From the NCBI RefSeq assembly GCF_026651855.1, contig NZ_CP093281.1:186001-250000 (forward strand): 64,000 nt of DNA. The letters are read 5' to 3'. The notes under the pieces are model-generated. The model made no database searches. It saw only the letters and a list, made by a program, of their open reading frames with translations, and had not been told where the DNA came from. Source of the DNA: Pseudomonas silvicola (GTDB lineage Bacteria; Pseudomonadota; Gammaproteobacteria; Pseudomonadales; Pseudomonadaceae). Positions 20,131-31,262 of this stretch are shown piece after piece (positions within the stretch are counted from its first letter, which is position 1; each line of letters opens with the position of its first letter). The position numbers and the translations under genes were made by a program.

Positions 20131-22260
20131 ATGCCGGGTCATTGCACCTTAAGCGCAAGCCACTGAGCGTATTGCTGCTGGATGCTAATCAGCAGCACAT
20201 CAGGTTGGGCTGCTGATAATAATAACAATTGAACGCCACACTCACCGTGACAGCGAACAGTGTCGAGCAGCGATAGCGCAGATGCCGACAGCTGGAACCA
20301 GGTGGCGAAGAAAGCAGATTCTGTCACAAAAAGCACGCGGCCGATTATCGAAACGCCACAAAGCATCTCGGTGATCACCCAGGCGCAAATGGCTTCGCAG
20401 GCGGCATTGAATGTCAGCAAGCACTGCGTTACAACGCAGGAATTGGTGCCGAAGGCGGCGGTGCAGATTATCGGTTTGACGACATCTATATCCGTGGTTT
20501 TGCCGCCGATGAATACCTGGATGGCTTACGCCTGCCAACGGTGACTTACTGGTCGCGTCCGAATTACGACACTTTCCTGCTGGATCGCGTTGAGGTGGTC
20601 AAAGGCCCGAGTTCAGTGACATTCGGCCAGGCGAGTCCCGGCGGCGTGATTAATCTGATGAGTAAGCGCCCGACCGCGGAGCCCATTCACCAGATTTTTG
20701 TCAGCACCGGCAGTCATAATCTGTTCGAAACGGGACTCGATCTCTCTGGCGCACTGGATAACGATGAACACTGGCTGGGCCGCATCACCGGGACCTGGTC
20801 GCGTAATGACACGCAAGTCGATTACACCAAATACAAGCATTACGATATCGCGCCCGCGTTGACCTGGCAGCCGAATGACGACACGCGCCTGACGTTACTT
20901 GGCCAATTCCGCAAAGATCCTTACACCGGTTTTTACAATCAGTTGCCACTGGAAGGCAGCCTTGTAAAACTTGCGCAGGGCAATTTCTCTGACAAATTCT
21001 ACGGCGGTCAGCCCGGCTTCGACTATTACCGTCGTGAGCAGGCCAGCATCGGCTACGACTTTATGCACAAGTTTGATGACGTCTGGAGCGTGCATCAAAA
21101 CCTGCGCTATCTGCATACCAGCAGCGATTATCAGATGGTCTATCCCACCGCGACCATCACCGATGGATCAGCCACGGTGAGTCGCGACAGCATGCGGGTG
21201 ATCGAGTCATTTAACGCCTTTGATGTGGACACCAACCTGCAAGGCAATCTCGATACCGGCGCCATCAATCACGCGCTGACGTTGGGTGTCGATTTTGTGC
21301 ATGACGATTTGCGGCAGAACAGCGGTTATGGCAGCGCTTCGGATATCAGCTATCTCAATCCGGATTACAGCACGCCAGTAGAATCGCCATCGATCGATTA
21401 TCACAGCCGCTCTTTCATGACCCAGCAAGGTATCTATCTGCAGGACAGCATGAAGTGGAACAACTGGGTGCTGAACCTGGGTGGCCGCTATGACAAAGCG
21501 CAAACGCGCAGCCAGAATTGGGTTAGCGGCACGCGCACTGAGCTGAATGATTACGCCACCACCGGCCGCGCAGGTTTGCTGTATCACTTTGATAACGGTA
21601 TTGCGCCTTATATCAGCTACGGCACCTCATTCCAGCCACAGGCAGGCACCTCGTTGGCGGCGATCCGTTTAAACCGACCAAAGGCAAACAGTCGGAAGTC
21701 GGGATTAAGTATCAGCCAAACGGCTTTAATGCGCTGTTCAGTGCGGCCCTGTATGACCTGCATAGGCAACGTGTTGACGCCGATCCGGATCACGCCAACT
21801 ACTCAGTACAGACCGGCGAAATCCGTTCACAGGGATTAGAACTGGAAGCGAAAGCCAATATCACATCTCGCTGGCTGGTAAATGCCTCTTATGCGACTGA
21901 CTAACCCGAAAGTGTTGTCAGCCAATGATGATACGCAAGGTAAGCAACCAGTATCGATTGCCCGCCAGACTGCTGCGCTCTGGACCGAATATGCGCTACC
22001 GGGTGTATTGGATGGCCTGACGATTGGCGGCGGCGGTCGATACGTGGGCACCAGCTATGCCACCAGCGACAACAGCCTGAAAGTAGCCGGCTGCGATGAT
22101 CTACGACGCGATGATGCGCTATCGCTGGCAGGATTGGCAGCTTGGTCTGAATCTGCGAAAACCTGACCGATGAAAGCAGTACCTCAGCAACTGTAACGAT
22201 CTTGGTTGTCACTTTGGCTTACGCCGTCAATTGATCGCCACGGTGAGTTATCAGTGGTAA
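20131..22260 (+). CDS. TonB-dependent siderophore receptor (frameshifted)
   Basis: Outer-membrane iron-siderophore receptor of about 710 residues. The ATG at 20131 begins a signal peptide (reconstructed with an indel near 20150). The plug domain has TKSTRPIIETPQSISVITQA, the TonB-dependent plug signature, and VEVVKGPSSVTFGQASPGGV. The barrel continues with NLGGRYDKAQTRSQNWVSGT and ends in VSYQW, with the C-terminal aromatic residue expected for outer-membrane assembly. Frame breaks occur near 20410, 20540, 21660, 21840-21900 and 22080-22200. It is related to ferrichrome/hydroxamate receptors. The adjacent FhuD/FhuB-type genes support that substrate class. Confidence 0.88.
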
Positions 22261-23119
22261 TCCGACGTCGAACACTGATTGCGCGCTGGCAGGCGCGGCC
22301 CTTTTTTCGTTTCCGCTGCAGGCAAAAACGACGCCGCGCTGGGTGATCCTCGATTGGGGGATCACCGAAATGGCTCTGCTGTTGGGCATCACGCCGGTTG
22401 GCGTTGCCGCCCCCGACTGGTATCGCCGCCTGTTTAGCCAGCCTCCGCTTCCCGAGCAGGTCGCCGACGTGGGTTTGCTGTTCCAACCCAATTACGAAAC
22501 CCTGTTTGAACTGCGGCCTGACGCGTTACTGGTCACGCCAGCACACCGTATGGCTGAAGCACAACTATCCCGCATTGCTCCGTTATCTTACTTTTCGACA
22601 AGTGGCCCCCATCCGTGGCAACAGGCGCAGCAGAATCTGCATGCGCTGGCACACTGGCCGATCTCCGCACGCGCTGACCAAGTCATGGCAGGTTTGCTGC
22701 AACGCCTGGAAAAAGCGCGACAGCAAGCCGTTCACTTCAAAGACAAACCCATCTATTTACTGCATCCACTGGATACCCTGCATGTGCTGGCTTTGGGCGC
22801 AGGAAGTCTGTTTTCTGACGTGCTGGGTTTACTTGACCTGCCGCACCACACGCCGTTTGCGGTGGGCGCTCAGGGCTTTGCCACGCTGGAACTGGAGCAA
22901 CTCACGCAGTTGCCGCCCGGCTGGCTGGCGCTGCTTCCTTCCTGGCCGGAAATTGATCTCAACCCCGTATTGCAATCTCCGTTGTGGCATACCCTCACGC
23001 GATCGGATGGGCATCGACTGCTGGTGTTACCGGATGGACTTTCAACGGAAGGAGGCGTGCTCACCGCCGTGCGTTTCGCCGAAGCGCTGGTCAAGGCGTT
23101 AAACGAGGCAAATCCATGA
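22255..23119 (+). CDS. fhuD: FhuD-like iron-hydroxamate binding protein (frameshift in signal peptide)
   Basis: The main frame, from PRWVILDWGITEMALLLG, carries family features: LFQPNYETLFELRPDALLV, RIAPLSYFSTSG and a C terminus GGVLTAVRFAEALVKAL. About 285 residues, as in FhuD. The upstream GTG at 22255 overlaps the receptor stop and would give RRRTLIA, then, after a one-base shift near 22293, a hydrophobic signal segment LAGAALFSFPLQA. The protein should deliver ferric hydroxamates from the receptor to the FhuB-like permease. The stop overlaps the permease start as ATGA. Confidence 0.82.
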
Positions 23120-25088
23120 CTCGCCATCCCGCCTCACTGACGCTTTTACTGTTTGCAGTTGCGCTGATGCTATGTCTTGATCAGCTGGAACACCAATTGC
23201 CGTGGCACGATGCTTGGCAAGCGCTGCACCACACCGCAATGCCCACGCTGGCACAACAGGTCTTCACGCTGATGTGGTTACCTCGTCAAGGTATGGCGAT
23301 TTTATGCGGCCTGGCGTTGGGCTTTACCGGCGTGGTGATGCAGCAGGCGCTGCGCAATCCGTTAGCCGAACCGATGACGTTAGGCATTGCCTCCGGCGCA
23401 ACCTTAGCGCTTTCCCTCGTCACCTTGATGGCACCGGCATGGCTACTGGTGGGCCGTGAATGGATTAGCGCTTAGCGGCGCCATCATCGCCTTTGCGCTG
23501 GTCTTTCTGCTCAGTGTACGTCGGGGTTTACCCGCGCTGGCGCTGACGCTGGCGGGCATGCTGGTGAACCTGTATTGCGGCGCGGCCAATCTGCTGCTGT
23601 CGATCATTTACGACCGTTCGCTGTCCGCCGTGTTTATCTGGGGTGGCGGCTCGCTGGCGCAGGAGAATGCGCATGCATTATGGTGGTTATTACCGCGGTT
23701 GCTACTCGCTGCAGTTCCCGTGCTGCTGATTTTGCGCCCTTTACGCCTGCTGGCGCTGGATGAGCGGGTTACCCACTCAATCGGTTTGCCTGCAGGATGG
23801 GTGCGTGGGATTGCGATTATGTCTGCGTTGCTGATGAGCAGCCTGGTGATCAGTGTGGTGGGCGTCATCGGTTTTATCGCGCTTGCTGCGCCACACCTGG
23901 CGGTACTGGCAGGCGCAAAAAGCCTGCGCCAGAAGCTTCTCTGGTCACCGCTGCTGGCCGCCGGTTTACTGTGGCTCACCGATCAGTGGGTCAGTCGCCT
24001 CAATGGTATTGATGGCGCTGCTCCCAACCGGCATGATGACCGCGCTGGCAGGTGCGCCGCTGTTACTGTGGTTTTTGCCGCGCCTGCGCCATCTTTTCCA
24101 GCCCGATGTGAACGGGCCTCAACCTGCTCCCTTCCCGGCGCGGAGCTTTACACGCTTGCCGGTGCTGGCCCTGTTTATCGTGATGCTGATTGTCGCGCTT
24201 GCCTTTGCTCATGGGGTAAATGGCTGGCGCTGGAATTCCCTCGCTGAGATCCAGGTGATGTTGCCGTTTCGCCTGCCGCGCTTGCTGGCCGCCATCGCCG
24301 CCGGCGTGCTGCTGGCAGCTGCAGGGGTGATTTTGCAACGTATCAGCCGTAATCCGATGGCCAGCCCGGAACTGCTCGGCATCGGTGCCGGCGCTTCTCT
24401 GGGTATTACTGTGCAACTGTTACTTTGGCCGATGGCAGCGATGCCGGTGATGATTGCCAGTAGTGCGGCAGGTGCGCTGATCACACTGGGGATAACGTTG
24501 TGGCAGGCGCGCCACTATGCCCTCAATCCACAACGCATGTTGCTGAGCGGGCTGGCCATTACTGCGCTGTTCCAGTCCGTTGCCGCCATTGTTATCAGCA
24601 ACAACGGTATGGCCGCTGCGATGCTGCGCCAGCTGATGACCGGATCCACCTATTACGTCAGCACACCCATCGCCGTGATAGCTTTCACCCTGGCCCTGTT
24701 GCTGCTGGCACTCACTCCCCTGCTGCGGCGAGCGATGCTGCTTTTGTCACTGCATCCCTCCTCGCTTGGGCTGAACGTTACTCAATCCCGGCTTTTGCTG
24801 ATGCTGCTGGCTGCGGCGATGACCGGCGTTGCCACCTTAATTGTTGGGCCATTGTCGTTTATTGGCTTACTTGGCCCGCAACTGGCCCGCCAGCTGGGCG
24901 CGCGTAAACCCATGGAACAGATGCTGTTTGCCGCGGTGATCGCCGCCATTTTAATGATGCTGGCTGATTGGGCCGGCAGCAACCTGCTGTATCCACGGCA
25001 AATTCCTGCTGGCCTGATGGCAACCCTGATGGGTGGGCCATGGCTGGCATTGCTGCTGTGGCGGCCGTTGGGTAGCACAAACTCATAG
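23116..25088 (+). CDS. fhuB: FhuB-like double-length iron-hydroxamate permease (frameshifted)
   Basis: About 657 residues with two tandem FecCD-type halves, the FhuB layout. First half: LWLPRQGMAILCGLALGFTG and QQALRNPLAEPMTLGI; second half: FRLPRLLAAIAAGVLLAAAG, LQRISRNPMASPELLGIGAG and GPLSFIGLLGPQLARQLG. Frame breaks lie near 23455 and 24005. It sits in the inner membrane and accepts substrate from the FhuD-like protein. No FhuC-type ATPase is found in this operon; the next gene is an ABC exporter. Confidence 0.88.
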
Positions 25089-25096
25089 GAGATGAG

Positions 25097-26677
25097 GTGT
25101 CGATTTATTTGATGTTACTGCGCACCACCGGTGTGCTGTTTTTTGTCGCGCTGGCCTGCAGCGTGATCGGTGGGTTGAGCAACGCGGCGCTCCTGGCACT
25201 CATCAATCAGGGATTGAGCGCCACGGAGGCGCAGCGCTGGCAACTGGCGTGGCAGTTCGCCCTGCTGGCGCTGCTGATGCTGGGCACGCGCACTTTGAGT
25301 CAGTCCCTGTTTATGGCAATGGGTCAGCGCTGCAAAGCCGAGTTGCGCCGCAAGCTGGTCCAGCAGGTAGCGGATGCCGGTTATGCCGATTTGAACAGCA
25401 CGGCATGCCGCGTGCCCTCAGCGTTTTGACGCAGGACCTCGACCAGGTGGTGGTGTTCTTTATTGCCTTGCCCGGTTTTGTCATGTCGCTGGCGGTGATC
25501 ATCGGCTGCATGGGCTATCTCGGTTATCTGTCGCTGACCGTGATGATGATTGCGCTTATCACAGTGTTGATAGGCTCACTCGGCTACAGTGGAGTGCATC
25601 GGCGCGCCTTAAAACTGATGCGCCAGTCACGTCAGCGTGAAGAGATCGCTGACTGGTGAAGTGAGCGCGCTGTTCAGCGGTGCGAAAGAACTGCGCTTAC
25701 ACGCCCCGCGCAAACAGGCGTTTCTGCATAACAAACTTTTCAATACCATCGAGCAGGTGCGTGTGGAACGTACGCGCGGTTACGTGCTGTATGCTCTGGC
25801 CAACATTTGGGCCAGCGTCTTCTTTTTCGCCTTTATTGGCGTGGTGATGTTTTTACTCGCCAACATGCTGGATCTGCACGGCGCGGTGATGTCTGGTTTC
25901 GCGATGGTGTTTCTTTATATGATCGTGCCGATTGAGACAGCGCTCGCCGCCCTGCCCGGCCTGACACTCACGCAGGTTGCGCTCAAACGCATTCAAGCCA
26001 TGCAGCAGCAGCTGCCACCTGAGCAAACAACCTTTGATGCACCGCAGCTCAGTTTCCATCAGCTGGAACTGCGCGACATCACCTATCAGCATGAGGCATT
26101 TCAGCTCGGCCCCTCTCATTGCAGTTTCGTCCCGGTGAGTTGGTGTATCTGACGGGCGGCAACGGCAGCGGTAAAACCACGCTGGCACGACTGCTTACCG
26201 GCTTATATCAGGCGGATAGCGGCCAACTGCTGCTGGACGGTGAAGTGATCAATGAGAGCAACCGCGCCGGTTATCGTCAGCTGTTTTCGCCGTGTTTAAT
26301 GATTTTCATCTGTTTGAGGATTTGCAAGGCATCGACAGCACACGCTGGAATGACGAAGCGCAAGCCCTGCTGGATGCCCTGCAATTAACCCGAAAAGTGA
26401 CGCTGGTGGAGGGCACTTTCTCGACGCTGGCGCTCTCCACCGACAGCGTAAGCGCCTGGCGCTGCTGGTGGCCTGGCTGGAAGACCGCCCGTTCTATCTG
26501 TTTGATGAATGGGCAGCCGATCAGGATCCGGCGTTTCGCGAGGTGTTTTACCACCAACTGCTCCCCGCGCTGAAAGCACGGGGAAAAAACGTTCTGGTGA
26601 TCACCCATGACGAACGCTATTTCCACCTCGCCGATCGCTGTTTGAAGCTGGAGCTGGGCCAGTTAGTTAGCGCTTAA
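25097..26677 (+). CDS. YojI/PvdE-type cyclic-peptide ABC exporter (frameshifted)
   Basis: Half-size ABC exporter with an N-terminal membrane domain and a C-terminal ATPase, about 527 residues. The membrane domain starts MSIYLMLLRTTGVLFFVALA. The ATPase has Walker A GGNGSGKTTLARLLTGLYQ, signature STGQRKRLALLVAW and Walker B FYLFDEWAADQDP; DEWAADQDP is typical of E. coli YojI and pyoverdine PvdE relatives. Breaks lie near 25405, 25655, 26120, 26290 and 26445. In this family the substrates are peptide siderophores or microcins. It is the only ATPase beside the ferric-hydroxamate import genes. The end overlaps a convergent DJ-1 gene by 11 nt. Confidence 0.85.
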
Positions 26678-27362
26678 GCCTGGCGGCGGCAGCTTCTGTG
26701 GCCTCGCGGCGGCGAGCAATAAAGTCATGCATCTGGTTTTGCGCCTGCGCCAGTCGTTCCGGCGAGGCGCTGCGTGGTGAACCTGCATGAAACGGTGGCG
26801 CGGGATCGTACTCCATCTGCAGTTGAATGTTTTCCGCCACGTCGCGGCCAAACAGTTCTTCTGCCACAGTGAGTGCAAAGTCGATACCTGACGTGACACC
26901 CGCGCCGGTCATCCGATTACCATCGCGTACCACACGTTCGGCTACCGGCGTGGCGCCCAGCAGGCTGAGCTGATCCAATGACCCCCAATGCGAAGTGGCA
27001 CGATATCCCTGCAACAAACCGGCGGCCCCCAGCACCAGTGAACCGGTACATACCGATGTCACCCATTGGGCTTGTTCGGCCTTTTGCCGCACAAAATCCA
27101 GCGTCTCTTCATCCTCCATCAGCGCAATTTGTCCCGGACCGCCAGGAATGCAGATTAGGTCGAGGGGCGGACACTCAGAAAACGTTGTCGTCGGCACGAT
27201 GGCTAAACCACGATCGGACATCACCGGTTGCCGATCCTTCCAGATGAGATAATTGTTCACGCCGGGCATGCGAGCAAAGACTTCCCACGGGCCAGTGAGA
27301 TCGAGTTGAGTGAGATGAGGGAACAGTAGCAGACCAATATTGAACGGCGAAGAGGCGGCCAT
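26667..27362 (-). CDS. DJ-1/PfpI family protein, isonitrile hydratase-like
   Basis: Intact 231-codon gene. It has the alpha/beta fold landmarks NIGLLLFPHLTQLDLTGPWE, LICIPGGPGQIALMED and the nucleophile elbow VTSVCTGSLVLGAAGLL with the catalytic cysteine, followed by GYRATSHW. These match the cyclohexyl-isocyanide (isonitrile) hydratase subgroup of GATase1-like proteins, which hydrate isocyanides to N-formamides. The C-terminal tail is rich in Arg and Ala. Convergent with the exporter gene. One of the few genes of this size without an indel. Confidence 0.85.
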   Translation of the reverse strand: MAASSPFNIGLLLFPHLTQLDLTGPWEVFARMPGVNNYLIWKDRQPVMSDRGLAIVPTTTFSECPPLDLICIPGGPGQIALMEDEETLDFVRQKAEQAQWVTSVCTGSLVLGAAGLLQGYRATSHWGSLDQLSLLGATPVAERVVRDGNRMTGAGVTSGIDFALTVAEELFGRDVAENIQLQMEYDPAPPFHAGSPRSASPERLAQAQNQMHDFIARRREATEAAAARLKR

Positions 27363-27425
27363 GATAGGCTCCGATAAGGGGTCAGAGCGTTATCATGGCC
27401 TTGATACGAAAAGGATTGCAACGGG

Positions 27426-28953
27426 TTAATTCATCAGCGGTTTTGCCACCGGTGCTTTCACGCCATCAGCCAGCGCGAACAAAGCTTCGACACGGGCTTT
27501 CTCTTTGTCGTCAACCGGGATCAGCAAACCACACACCACAAACACCGCCACGTTACCCGCCAGGCCAACGATGCCGCTGGTCAGCGAGCCAAGCGCCGGG
27601 ATGTCATCCGGGAAGAACACGGTGAGCACGATAGCGATAATAATCCCGGTCATCATGCCCAGTAGCGCACCCTGTTTGTTACCAAAGCGGCTAAAGATAC
27701 CAAAGAACAACGGCACCGCCAGCTGAATAATCCCCTGATAGGAGATCTGCGCCAGCAGCTGCAAACGGGAATAGTTGAAGGTGAAGTACGCCAACAGCGC
27801 GGCAGCAACAATAAATACCACCATGCCCGACTTCGCCAGCACCGTCAGTTGACGATCGCTACGCGGTTTATTCCAGGTCGCCAGATCGTTGGCAAACTGC
27901 GTACCACATACCTGCACGCATCCATCAACGTGACCAATACTGGCAGCAAGAACAATCACCAGCGCCAGTGCCAGTAACCACGGACCGCCCTGATCAAACA
28001 GCGCCGTGAAGAAGCCATTTTGTGGATTTCTGGCCTGCACGTTAGAATAATCCTGACTGACCGCCGTGGCGAACAGCATCAGGATGGCAAACCGCCCACC
28101 AGCAGAATCGTCAGCAAAGTGCCTTTCTTGACGGCACGGATGCCGCTGGCGGTATAAATGCGCTGGAAGCTCATCGGCCAGCACATTGACCCAATCACAC
28201 CGGTGAAAATCAGGCTGAACATATACCAGGACCATAGTGCGAACCTTCCGCGCCCGGAATCTGCAGCATTGCAGGTGGTAACGTCGCCAGTTGGCTAAAG
28301 CCATGATCGCCACCAAACAACAGCGCACCACGCACACCAGCGCACCCAACCCATAGGCGATGATGCCTTGATACATATCCGTCATGATCAACCCGCGCAT
28401 GCCCATGCTGACGGTCCAGTACTGACGCACCAGAATCAACAACACGCCAGCGATCAGGCAGGTGGTGACGCCCCAGCGACCAAAACTGGCAAATTCCACC
28501 AACAACGCCAGTGCCTGTATCCCCATCACCACCCACGGGAAGACGCAGATGATGCCGATAATCGACGCAACTCGCTTCACCGCTGGGCTGTTGAAACGCA
28601 TGCCGAGCAGATCGGGTTGTGTCGTCAGATTGAAGTGCTGGCCCCATTTCCACGCGCGGCGCGCCATCAGATACATGGCTGTCACGCCGAGCGTTGAGTA
28701 GACCGCGCCATAGAAGCCGATCACTCCGCTCACCGACAGTGAGAAGAAAGCGGTGAAAGTCGCTCCGGCCACCACGAGTTGGTATAGCTCATGGCGATAT
28801 ACCACGGCCCATACGATCGGCCGCCGACGGCGTAATCAGAAAAGGAGGTGCTTTATTATTGGTGGCATACAGCACGGCAATCATGATCGCCAGAAACAGG
28901 CCAATCATGCCAAAGGTAATTAAATAATGGGGTTCTGCTGCAGTGATTTTCAT
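27426..28953 (-). CDS. sodium:solute symporter family transporter (frameshifted)
   Basis: Inner-membrane secondary transporter with more than ten hydrophobic spans, about 508 codons. It starts MKITAAEPHYLITFGMIGLF at 28953, overlapping the stop of the small membrane protein as ATGA. Landmarks: GGRSYGPWYIAMSYTNSWW, then GATFTAFFSLSVSGVIGFYG, GQHFNLTTQPDLLGMRFNSP and SIGHVDGCVQVCGTQFAND. Breaks lie near 28775, 28300-28230 and 28090. It is the last gene of the 33273-27426 operon and probably imports the compound processed by the amidohydrolase and kinases upstream; the ligand is unknown. Confidence 0.85.
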
Positions 28954-29218
28954 GCGACTTCCTCATCATCCGGAATTTCGCCAAACGCGCATTCCGCCAG
29001 ATACATAACCCATAATCCCACACCCAGGAATACCGCAATCGCGAGCCAATAAACGATCGGCAGAGGTATCCCCAGTAATAACGCACTACTTCCGCTGACG
29101 CTTAAATAAAGCGGTGGGCAAAGTGCCAGCAGTAATAATGCCAACAGGTATAGGGCGAAGATTTTATTTTAATACTTATGCGGGCGCGTAATTGCTGCGC
29201 CATGACCATCGAACTCAT
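28950..29218 (-). CDS. small two-span membrane protein paired with the symporter (frameshifted)
   Basis: About 89 residues, from the ATG at 29218 with a perfect AGGAGG site. An indel near 29160 interrupts it; the rest reads LCPPLYLSVSGSSALLLG and PIVYWLAIAVFLGVGLWVMY, two membrane helices, ending FGEIPDDEEVA. Small proteins of this kind (DUF3311/YhdT-like) commonly precede SSS-family symporters and are thought to be accessory subunits. Its stop overlaps the symporter start, which strongly suggests co-translation. Confidence 0.7.
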
Positions 29219-29372
29219 AATAACCTCCTCAATATTAATTGACGGTGTGCGCACTCCTTTACCTGCTGAATATCAGCATTTCCCCTTTGGTGTAACCTCA
29301 ACATCAGACAGTCAAAGAGCGCTGTCCGAAAATACGACGGACGGATAATGTTACAGACGATCTTACAAGGAC

Positions 29373-30330
29373 TTAATCCTGGCGCGTTCCGCTACACCGC
29401 GCGTAGCCAGTTTTCCAGTCGGGATGATTTAACACGCTGCGCGCCCGTAAATGCTTCCAGGCACCATATTTTGAAAAATCAAAATCAATATCGGCCACAT
29501 GATGTTGAATAATGGCCCAGGTTGACCACTTCATATCCGCCAGATACTTATGAATTTGCACGCGAGCGAATAATGCTGCATCCACTTTACCGAAATAGTC
29601 CTCCAGCAATTCCTGTTCTATTTTCGGTGTGAAAAACATTTCGCCAAACCACAGCGCCAGTTCATAACAGCGATCGTTATTTGATGCATATTCAAAATCG
29701 ACCAGGCGAATATCGTTCTTTGCGCATTGAGCATGAAGTTACCCGCCAGCGTGTCATTCATGCACGGCACCAAATCTAATCCCGCCGCTTCTAACGCCTG
29801 CTGCGCGCGCTGTGCCTGTTTGTGCAACCAGGCAGCATCAGCAGAGAGCGCGACATTGAGTGCACTGACCTGCTCAATATGCTCATTAAGCATGTCGAAT
29901 ACGGTTTTGTTCTGCCTGAGCAACGGCTGATCGTTGAAACTTTTCAAGCCCTGCAACGCACGATGACGAATCGCGGATTGCTGGAAATCGAGTTTGACGA
30001 AGGCGCGCCAGCCATCGATGAACTCAAACACTTCCACGCCAAGATCGCGCAGATAGCCACCACCGGCACGCCATAGCGCCGGTTTGCGCGGCTTTTCAGG
30101 CTCGCTTCATGTGCGGTGCTCACGATTAATAAAGCGCTCGGTGCCTTCGCCGGGAATTTTGACGAATAGCTACTGGGCGCGCCTCGACTGCCACGTGCCA
30201 GTTGGCGTTGAAATACCGCCGCTACCGGACGATACTGCACCGCCCTGCCCTGCCATTCCGACATCGCCGTAATAGCTTGTTCCACCCGCTGTTCCTGCCA
30301 GCTTTGCGCTTCACCCAGAGATTTGCTCAT
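29373..30330 (-). CDS. APH/choline-kinase-fold phosphotransferase, first copy (frameshifted)
   Basis: About 318 codons from MSKSLGEAQSWQEQRVEQ (30330). The N lobe is scrambled by an indel near 30130, while the C lobe is clear: the catalytic segment LVPCMNDTLAGNFMLN (Brenner-type loop with CMND where aminoglycoside kinases have HGD) and then DIRLVDFEYASNNDRCYELA with the metal-binding D. This combination is typical of choline/ethanolamine kinase relatives. Breaks near 29730 and 29640 separate the pieces. Its start overlaps the previous kinase stop. An antibiotic-resistance role is unlikely in this operon; a small amino-alcohol-type metabolite is a better guess. Confidence 0.75.
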
Positions 30331-31262
30331 TTTGCCTGCTCCGCAGTCAGGTTTAACCAACGTTCAAAACGGGGATCGCTCAGCTCTGACGGCAGCGCAA
30401 CAGCATCCACTGGCCGAGCTTGGCAAATTCCAGGCCGCGCATGCTGGTGACACCGTTCAGCATGCCCCATAGCGTCCAGTGATAATCATCCACCAGCGCA
30501 TATAAGCGACAACGCGCCACATCAGCCTCGCTGCAGTCACCGCGCCACGCACGAATCGCATCACGCCAGCGATCGTCAGTAGGCAGTTGTTCGTGGATGA
30601 GCGTCGCGATATCGTGCCAGGCATCCCCGCGCGCGGCATAGTCAAAGTCCAGCAAGCGCCATTCACCCTGAGGGTTGACCATCCAGTTGCTGGCGATGTT
30701 ATCGCCGTGGATCAAAACGGGTGTATAGGACACGGCGTTGAGTGCTTCCCACGCCAAATCGACACATTCCCCCATCCATTGCAGCTCTTCTGGCTGTTGC
30801 ACACCCTGTGTTTCCAGCTGAAAACGTAGCCGCAACATATCCTGCTGGCGGCTGTGTAAGGGCAACGGCAATCCTGAGTGATGTAATTTATCCAGCGTGC
30901 GCGTCAGGCTGGCAAAGTGATGCGGATCGCGTAACGCATCCAGTCGCGCCCAGCGGAAGCTGTCATCCAGCGCCGCAAAGATCAGGAACGCCATTGCGCG
31001 GATCGGCGTGGCATAGCGACGGGGCGATGCCCAACTCGCCCGCCTGGCGGCTAATTTCGGCGCTGCGCTGGAAATCAATCAACGCTTTCTGATCATCGAA
31101 CAGCACCTTGGCATAATAGCCTTGCCCCGCCGACTGCAGGCGAAATCCGGCCCATTCCGTCGCCAAACGATGCGGTGACGCCACACCTGCCGTGCCTGGC
31201 TGAATATCAAAGGATTGCGCGGGTTGCCAATTCGCCAGCGCTTGCTGTAAACGCATCAACAT
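30327..31262 (-). CDS. APH/choline-kinase-fold phosphotransferase, second copy (frameshifted)
   Basis: About 311 codons starting MLMRLQQALANWQ at 31262 (MRLQ at 31256 is possible). Landmarks: QGYYAKVLFDDQKALIDF in the N lobe, then the catalytic loop VLIHGDNIASNWMVN and metal loop WRLLDFDYAARGDAWHD. Breaks occur near 31000 and 30395; after the last one the tail reads SELSDPRFERWLNLTAEQAK. It retains the canonical HGDxxxxN motif, unlike the neighbouring copy, so the two kinases are diverged and may act on different substrates or form a heteromer. The stop overlaps the start of the first copy as ATGA. Confidence 0.78.

Noticed and set aside
29373-31262. Aminoglycoside-resistance genes
   Set aside because: The kinase fold is shared, but the catabolic operon context and choline-kinase-like motifs do not support a resistance role.
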